A DNA stretch of 9,441 nt from Anaerolineaceae bacterium (GTDB lineage: Bacteria > Chloroflexota > Anaerolineae > Anaerolineales > Anaerolineaceae): contig DNOU01000206.1 in assembly GCA_003501835.1 (NCBI GenBank), forward strand, positions 9,836 to 19,276, read 5' to 3'. Each line of letters begins with the position of its first letter. Position 1 is the stretch's first letter. The position numbers and the translations under genes are program-made. This document shows positions 6,331 through 9,441 of this stretch, one piece after another. Under the pieces are notes generated by a model that had not been told where the DNA came from, searched no databases, and saw only the letters and a program-made list of their open reading frames with translations.

Positions 6331-6540
6331 TCAATCTACTGCCACCATGACATTGGATGCCTTAACCACCGCGTAAACTTCCTTTCCGACCTCCAATCCC
6401 AGGTTCTCCACCGAATCGCGGGTAATGATGGATACGATCGTCTCTCCCAGTGCGGTTTCAATGATGATCTCTGAATTCACACTTCCTGGAACGATCTCTT
6501 TGACTTTTCCCTTGATAATATTTCGTGCACTGATCTTCAT
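6331..6540 (-). CDS. mop: Molbindin (single Mop/TOBE domain), molybdate/tungstate-binding
   Basis: A 69-aa protein consisting of one Mop domain. It starts MKISARNIIKGKV, has IVPGSVNSEIIIE (16-28), IVSIITRDSVENLGL (35-49), and ends with VYAVVKASNVMVAVD; the SARN, KG, SVENLGL and KASNVMV motifs are diagnostic. Known molbindins assemble as hexamers and bind several molybdate or tungstate ions between subunits, serving as cytoplasmic buffers or stores. The ATG at 6540 is chosen because GGAGG lies five bases upstream; a longer in-frame start at 6567 would place that site inside the gene. The gene is monocistronic, with its own promoter at 6573-6601 and a terminator at 6251-6290. Neighbouring tupABC and moeB support a role in tungstate/molybdate homeostasis. 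Confidence 0.92.
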   Translation of the reverse strand: MKISARNIIKGKVKEIVPGSVNSEIIIETALGETIVSIITRDSVENLGLEVGKEVYAVVKASNVMVAVD

Positions 6541-6572
6541 TTCAGCCTCCTGCTCGTTAGTATGCAACTTTC

Positions 6573-6601
6573 ATTATCACACAAAATGAGATAATTTTCA
6601 T
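6573..6601 (-). promoter_or_regulatory. Promoter of mop
   Basis: On the minus strand ATGAAA (6601-6596) and GATAAT (6578-6573) are 17 bases apart, and a TG one base before the -10 (TGTGATAAT) makes it an extended -10. The predicted start is near 6566. An ATGCAAC motif (6562-6568, plus strand), also found near tupA and past tupC, overlaps that start and could be an operator half-site. Confidence 0.55.
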
Positions 6602-6674
6602 CTGGAATTTACCTGTGGGAAGAAATGGAAAATTCAGCAGCACTGATCGAGCGCAAGACACCACGGGGAATCGT

Positions 6675-6702
6675 TTGACGATCTTCAATCTGGGCTTAAA
6701 AT
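6675..6702 (+). promoter_or_regulatory. Promoter of the LapA-like gene
   Basis: TTGACG (6675-6680) and TAAAAT (6697-6702) each match the sigma70 consensus at five of six positions and are 16 bases apart. The predicted start is near 6709, leaving about 30 nt before the ATG at 6739. A second possible -10, TACAAT, lies at 6707-6712. Confidence 0.55.
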
Positions 6703-6738
6703 AAACTACAATAAGCGTCAATGGGAAGGAGTGTGACC

Positions 6739-7230
6739 ATGCAGATCTTCCTGATCCTTGCTCTCTTAATTGCCATTCTGGCAGTTATTTTTGCCGTGCA
6801 AAATATCACTGCAGTGACCATCACTTTTTTTAGCTGGAGTATTCATACTTCGCTGGCAGTAGCGTTGCTTTCGGCACTCGGCGTTGGGGTGCTGATCACC
6901 ATTTTGCTATCGATTCCGGGCAGGCTGAAAGGTACCTGGAATTCTGCATCGCAAAAACGCAAACATACAGCCCTTGAGACTGAACGTGACCGCCTGCAGC
7001 AAAAACTGGATGAGCTCACTTTGGACAGGGACAAATTCTTAAAGAAGTGGGAAGACTCAGAATTGGAGATTACAGATCTGGAACAGCAAATAGCCAACCT
7101 TTCAGGTGCCTTGGAAGGGATGGATTCGGTATCCGGAATCCAGCCAGATTCCGATCCCACCCAACGGACTCCTTCTGAAACCTCCACCCCGGAAGGTGAG
7201 CAGCCATCCAACCTGCAAACGGGTTCATAG
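6739..7230 (+). CDS. LapA-domain (DUF1049) membrane protein with coiled coil
   Basis: A 163-aa protein. It opens with a transmembrane helix (residues 2-20) ending in AVQNITAVTITFFSW, the signature of the LapA/DUF1049 domain. A second helix spans about 37-59. A charged heptad-like coiled coil follows (about 68-123, ALETERDRLQQKLDELTLD onward), then a Ser/Thr/Pro/Glu-rich, probably disordered tail. In E. coli LapA works with LapB in control of lipopolysaccharide synthesis. Homologues occur widely, including in bacteria that lack lipopolysaccharide, where their role is unknown. AAGGAG eight bases before the ATG at 6739 fixes the start over the earlier ATG at 6721, which overlaps that site. It diverges from mop and has its own promoter, so no link to metal handling is implied. 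Confidence 0.8.
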   Translation: MQIFLILALLIAILAVIFAVQNITAVTITFFSWSIHTSLAVALLSALGVGVLITILLSIPGRLKGTWNSASQKRKHTALETERDRLQQKLDELTLDRDKFLKKWEDSELEITDLEQQIANLSGALEGMDSVSGIQPDSDPTQRTPSETSTPEGEQPSNLQTGS

Positions 7231-7255
7231 AGGAACACCCTTACTCAGCAACCCT

Positions 7256-7279
7256 GCCAGGATCATACTGGATCCTGGC
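7256..7279. terminator. Strong hairpin after the LapA-like gene
   Basis: GCCAGGATC (7256-7264) and GATCCTGGC (7271-7279) form a perfect 9-bp GC-rich stem with a 6-base loop, 25 bp past the upstream stop. No T-run follows on either strand, so it may be a Rho-dependent or partial terminator, or an RNA-stabilising hairpin. The 87 bases from here to the next gene show no convincing promoter. Confidence 0.4.
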
Positions 7280-7366
7280 GCAAGAGGTTCATCGTTGGTA
7301 ATTTGAAATTTGAGGACCGTATCTGTTTTCGAACCAGAACCATCAAACCCCTTCAGGAGCACAAGC

Positions 7367-8182
7367 ATGAGCCATATCGTTGCTGTGAATTCCAACTGCT
7401 ACCACGGATTTTCCATCGAAGAAGCCATTGACGGCATTCAAGCCGCGGGTTTTCACTACATCGAATTGACCGCCACCAAAGGTTGGACGGAACATGTGTT
7501 TCCGACGATGAGTTTTTCCTTCCTTTGGTCGATCAAGGACCGCCTGCAACAGGCTGGTCTGACGCCATTTTCGATGAGCGGTCACACAAACCTGATGGAT
7601 ACCGAACGCATCCCCGACTTCATCTCCAATATGCGTCTTGCCAATTTTTACGGTTGCACCTATATCGTATCATCCATCGGAGAGGCACACCTGAAGGACA
7701 ACGCGGTCACCTCCAACGAGGAAGTGGCAGAGCATATCCGCGCTTTGCTGCCCCATCTTGAGAATTACAACCTGATCCTGGTCCTCGAAAACCACGGTGA
7801 ACATTCCACCGGAAAGGTCATTAAATCCATCGTCGACCTGGTGGACTCGCCCCGCGTGAAGATCAACTATGACACCGCCAACGTGCTTTACTTTGCCGGT
7901 GTGAACCCGATCGATGACATTCCGACCTGTATCGACAGCATTGCCTATCTGCACATCAAGGACAAAGCCGGTGGTCATCATGAGTGGAATTTCCCGGCGC
8001 TCGGCAAAGGGTATGTTGATTTTCCACGCATTCTTGCCCTGCTGGATCAAGCCGGCAATGAAAGCCCCATGAGCATCGAAATTGAATTCACCCAAAACGG
8101 ACCGCACGATCTGGCAGAGGTGAACCGGGCTGTGCGCGATTCGTATACCTATCTGCGGAATCTGGGACTGACGATATCGTAG
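7367..8182 (+). CDS. Sugar phosphate isomerase/epimerase (xylose isomerase-like TIM barrel)
   Basis: A 271-aa protein of the AP-endonuclease-2/xylose isomerase-like TIM-barrel family. Likely metal ligands stand at the expected strand ends: E141 in LVLENHGEHSTG, D169 in INYDTANV, H196 in YLHIKDK, and a Glu of the last motif SIEIEFT (E238 or E240). LGKGYVDFP (212-220) is the usual loop before the final strands. Relatives isomerise or epimerise free or phosphorylated sugars and inositol derivatives; the substrate cannot be read from the sequence. AGGAG seven bases before the ATG at 7367 sets the start and excludes a longer reading from 7310. The Gfo/Idh/MocA gene follows after 52 bp on the same strand. 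That pairing is very common in bacterial carbohydrate catabolism and suggests the two act on the same oxidised sugar. Confidence 0.85.
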   Translation: MSHIVAVNSNCYHGFSIEEAIDGIQAAGFHYIELTATKGWTEHVFPTMSFSFLWSIKDRLQQAGLTPFSMSGHTNLMDTERIPDFISNMRLANFYGCTYIVSSIGEAHLKDNAVTSNEEVAEHIRALLPHLENYNLILVLENHGEHSTGKVIKSIVDLVDSPRVKINYDTANVLYFAGVNPIDDIPTCIDSIAYLHIKDKAGGHHEWNFPALGKGYVDFPRILALLDQAGNESPMSIEIEFTQNGPHDLAEVNRAVRDSYTYLRNLGLTIS

Positions 8183-8234
8183 TGCAGTCTCACCGCCTGG
8201 AGTACCAGCAGATGAGATCCATGGAGGCAATCAC

Positions 8235-9206
8235 ATGATACGGATCGGATTGGTGGGCACCGGCGGAATGGGCACGGTGCACTACAACAACTATCAGCAC
8301 ATTGAAGGCTGCAAAGTGGCTGCTCTGGTGGGGATCACCCCGCAAAGCCGTGAGTGCTCTGAAAATTGGGGTGTACCCTTGTATGAAGACATCCATTCCA
8401 TGGCGCTGGCTGAGCAGGTGGATGTGGTGGATATTTGCTCCCCCACCTTCCTGCACAGGGAACACGTGATGGAAGCCCTGTCGCTGGGGATGCATGCGAT
8501 CACTGAAAAACCGGTTGCCCTGCATAAGAAGGATGCAGAAGAGATGTTTTCCCTTGCGGAAAGCAAGGGAAAGCTGCTGTTTGTCGCCCAGGTGCTTCAA
8601 TTTACAAAGGAAGTGGAAGTGTTGCGGGAACTGGTCGCCAGTGAAGAGTACGGCAAACCGCTGGATGCCAGTTTCGAACGCCTTTCCGCCCGCCCCCGCT
8701 GGGTGCAAAATGGCTGGCTGTTTGACCGGGAAAAGAGCGGGCTGCTGCCTTTTGACCTGCACATCCATGACCTGGACTTGATCGTGAGTTTGTTTGGCAG
8801 GCCGGAGAGCTTTTCCTTCACCAGTACAGGTGGAAGAGATAAGGCGTACAGGGAACATTACCGTTTCCTGTACAATTATCCAGGGTTAAGCGTAGCGGCG
8901 GAAGCTGCATGGTTCAATGCGGATTTTCCCTTCACTGCCCGCTGGAGGGTTTATTTCGAAAATGCGGTGGTGGTCAATGATGGTTCCCAAGTCATTGCGT
9001 ATCAGTTCGATCACCCCGCCCGCGTATTTGATACTCACGAAGACCTGCTCATTCCCACCGGCATCAATCTGCCTCCCACTGGTATGTTCCACCGGGAACT
9101 TTCGCACTTCATGGATTGCATTGCCAGGGGTGTGCCATCAGACCGTGTCACCCGTCAACAGGTGTTGACGGTCATTGACCTTCTCGAAGAGCTTGCCAAA
9201 GACTGA
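8235..9206 (+). CDS. Gfo/Idh/MocA family NAD(P)-dependent oxidoreductase
   Basis: A 323-aa soluble oxidoreductase. The N-terminal Rossmann fold carries IGLVGTGGMG (4-13), the nucleotide-binding glycine motif. EKPVAL (91-96) holds the conserved catalytic Lys of the EKP motif. The C-terminal domain has LPFDLHIHDLDLIVSLFG (171-188), the family's substrate-site helix with D174, H178 and D181. Members oxidise or reduce sugar, inositol or amino-sugar hydroxyls with NAD(H) or NADP(H); the substrate here is unknown. TGGAGG stands eight bases before the ATG. The gene follows the isomerase closely and is probably in the same operon. Length and motifs are complete. The name MocA refers to rhizopine catabolism and has nothing to do with the molybdenum cofactor genes on the left. 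Confidence 0.87.
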   Translation: MIRIGLVGTGGMGTVHYNNYQHIEGCKVAALVGITPQSRECSENWGVPLYEDIHSMALAEQVDVVDICSPTFLHREHVMEALSLGMHAITEKPVALHKKDAEEMFSLAESKGKLLFVAQVLQFTKEVEVLRELVASEEYGKPLDASFERLSARPRWVQNGWLFDREKSGLLPFDLHIHDLDLIVSLFGRPESFSFTSTGGRDKAYREHYRFLYNYPGLSVAAEAAWFNADFPFTARWRVYFENAVVVNDGSQVIAYQFDHPARVFDTHEDLLIPTGINLPPTGMFHRELSHFMDCIARGVPSDRVTRQQVLTVIDLLEELAKD

Positions 9207-9272
9207 CCGCAGACCAATCCAGCACCCGACTTTTACCTCGATCGCGCCTGGCACTGCCCTCCGGACGCGGTC

Positions 9273-9293
9273 TGTCATATCACGGATATGACA
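9273..9293. terminator. Perfect hairpin after the oxidoreductase gene
   Basis: TGTCATATC (9273-9281) and GATATGACA (9285-9293) form a 9-bp stem with an ACG loop, 66 bp past the stop. The following TTCTTCCATTT is only loosely U-rich. It could end the two-gene operon or be an operator about 80 bp upstream of the predicted start site at 9364. Confidence 0.4.
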
Positions 9294-9328
9294 TTCTTCC
9301 ATTTCACACCATTCTTTCGGTCAATGGA

Positions 9329-9357
9329 TTGACATGAGCCTTTCAAAGTGCTAACAT
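9329..9357 (+). promoter_or_regulatory. Sigma70-type promoter toward the right edge
   Basis: A perfect TTGACA (9329-9334) and TAACAT (9352-9357, four of six) are separated by exactly 17 bases. Transcription would begin near 9364, at the first base of a LacI-type palindrome. No convincing start codon with a ribosome binding site appears before the window ends, so the driven gene lies beyond it. Confidence 0.6.
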
Positions 9358-9363
9358 GATGCA

Positions 9364-9389
9364 TGTAATCGATTACAGTAATCGATTAC
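9364..9389. promoter_or_regulatory. Two overlapping CG-centred palindromes, LacI-family operator type
   Basis: TGTAATCGATTACA (9364-9377) is a perfect 14-bp palindrome and GTAATCGATTAC (9378-9389) a perfect 12-bp one; they abut with centres 13 bp apart. A central CG in an AT-rich palindrome with TGTAA/TTACA ends is the usual form of LacI-family operators. Its place at the transcript start suits a repressor that blocks initiation until a sugar inducer is present. The repressor is not in the window. Confidence 0.7.
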
Positions 9390-9441
9390 ATTATCCATAT
9401 TCAAGAATAACGAATTCATTACTGGTGAGCCTGGAGTTGTA

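Noticed and set aside
7670..8230. 186-codon open frame on the minus strand
   Set aside because: It mirrors the sugar phosphate isomerase, whose metal ligands and ribosome binding site are clear.
8190..8858. 222-codon open frame on the minus strand
   Set aside because: It is antisense to the Gfo/Idh/MocA gene, is rich in His and Gln, shows no family motifs and has no upstream ribosome binding site.
8235..9206. Link of the Gfo/Idh/MocA gene to molybdenum cofactor metabolism
   Set aside because: MocA in this family name means rhizopine catabolism. The protein is a sugar-type oxidoreductase and unlike the cytidylyltransferase also called MocA.
1..9441. CRISPR array, tRNA, rRNA, insertion sequence, toxin-antitoxin or defence genes
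   Set aside because: I read both strands for spaced repeats, cloverleaf arms, transposase motifs and terminal inverted repeats and saw none. The only repeats are the short ones reported.

Overview
The window reads as part of a bacterial chromosome from an anaerobe that uses a tungsten or molybdenum pterin cofactor. The lipoprotein has a long Thr/Pro-rich linker behind its lipid-anchored cysteine, the base composition is near 50% GC, and CG-centred LacI-type palindromes stand ahead of what is probably a sugar operon. Together these suggest Chloroflexota, perhaps Anaerolineae. That placement is an inference; there is no rRNA or tRNA here to confirm it.

Positions 1 to about 6600 form one functional block for molybdate/tungstate and the pterin cofactor. 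On the minus strand are the first 25 codons of moaA (cut by the window edge) and moaD, under a promoter with a perfect extended -10. Next, also on the minus strand, is a tungstate-type ABC importer in the order tupA-tupB-tupC. Facing away from tupA, across a 236-bp region with two inverted repeats, is a plus-strand gene for an unusual regulator: a GntR-type winged helix joined to a periplasmic-binding-protein-like (PBP-like) domain. It converges with a MoeB-rhodanese fusion gene. After a 400-bp stretch with no convincing gene comes a 69-aa molbindin (mop) with its own promoter and a strong intrinsic terminator. The likely logic is that TupABC imports the oxyanion, Mop buffers it, and the GntR-PBP protein senses it and controls tup. 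MoaA starts pterin synthesis, and MoeB-rhodanese activates and sulfurates the Gly-Gly tail of MoaD for molybdopterin synthase.

From about 6660 rightward everything is on the plus strand and unrelated to the cofactor: a LapA-like membrane protein with a coiled coil, then a probable two-gene carbohydrate operon made of a TIM-barrel sugar phosphate isomerase/epimerase and a Gfo/Idh/MocA oxidoreductase. The right end (9207-9441) has no gene. It holds a perfect hairpin and a sigma70-type promoter whose predicted start site falls on two overlapping TAATCGATTA palindromes, the typical form of a LacI-family operator. This probably controls the next gene outside the window.

The most interesting items are the GntR-PBP one-component regulator with its putative operators, a motif (ATGCAAY) that recurs in the control regions of the metal block, and the tandem LacI-type operator at the right edge.
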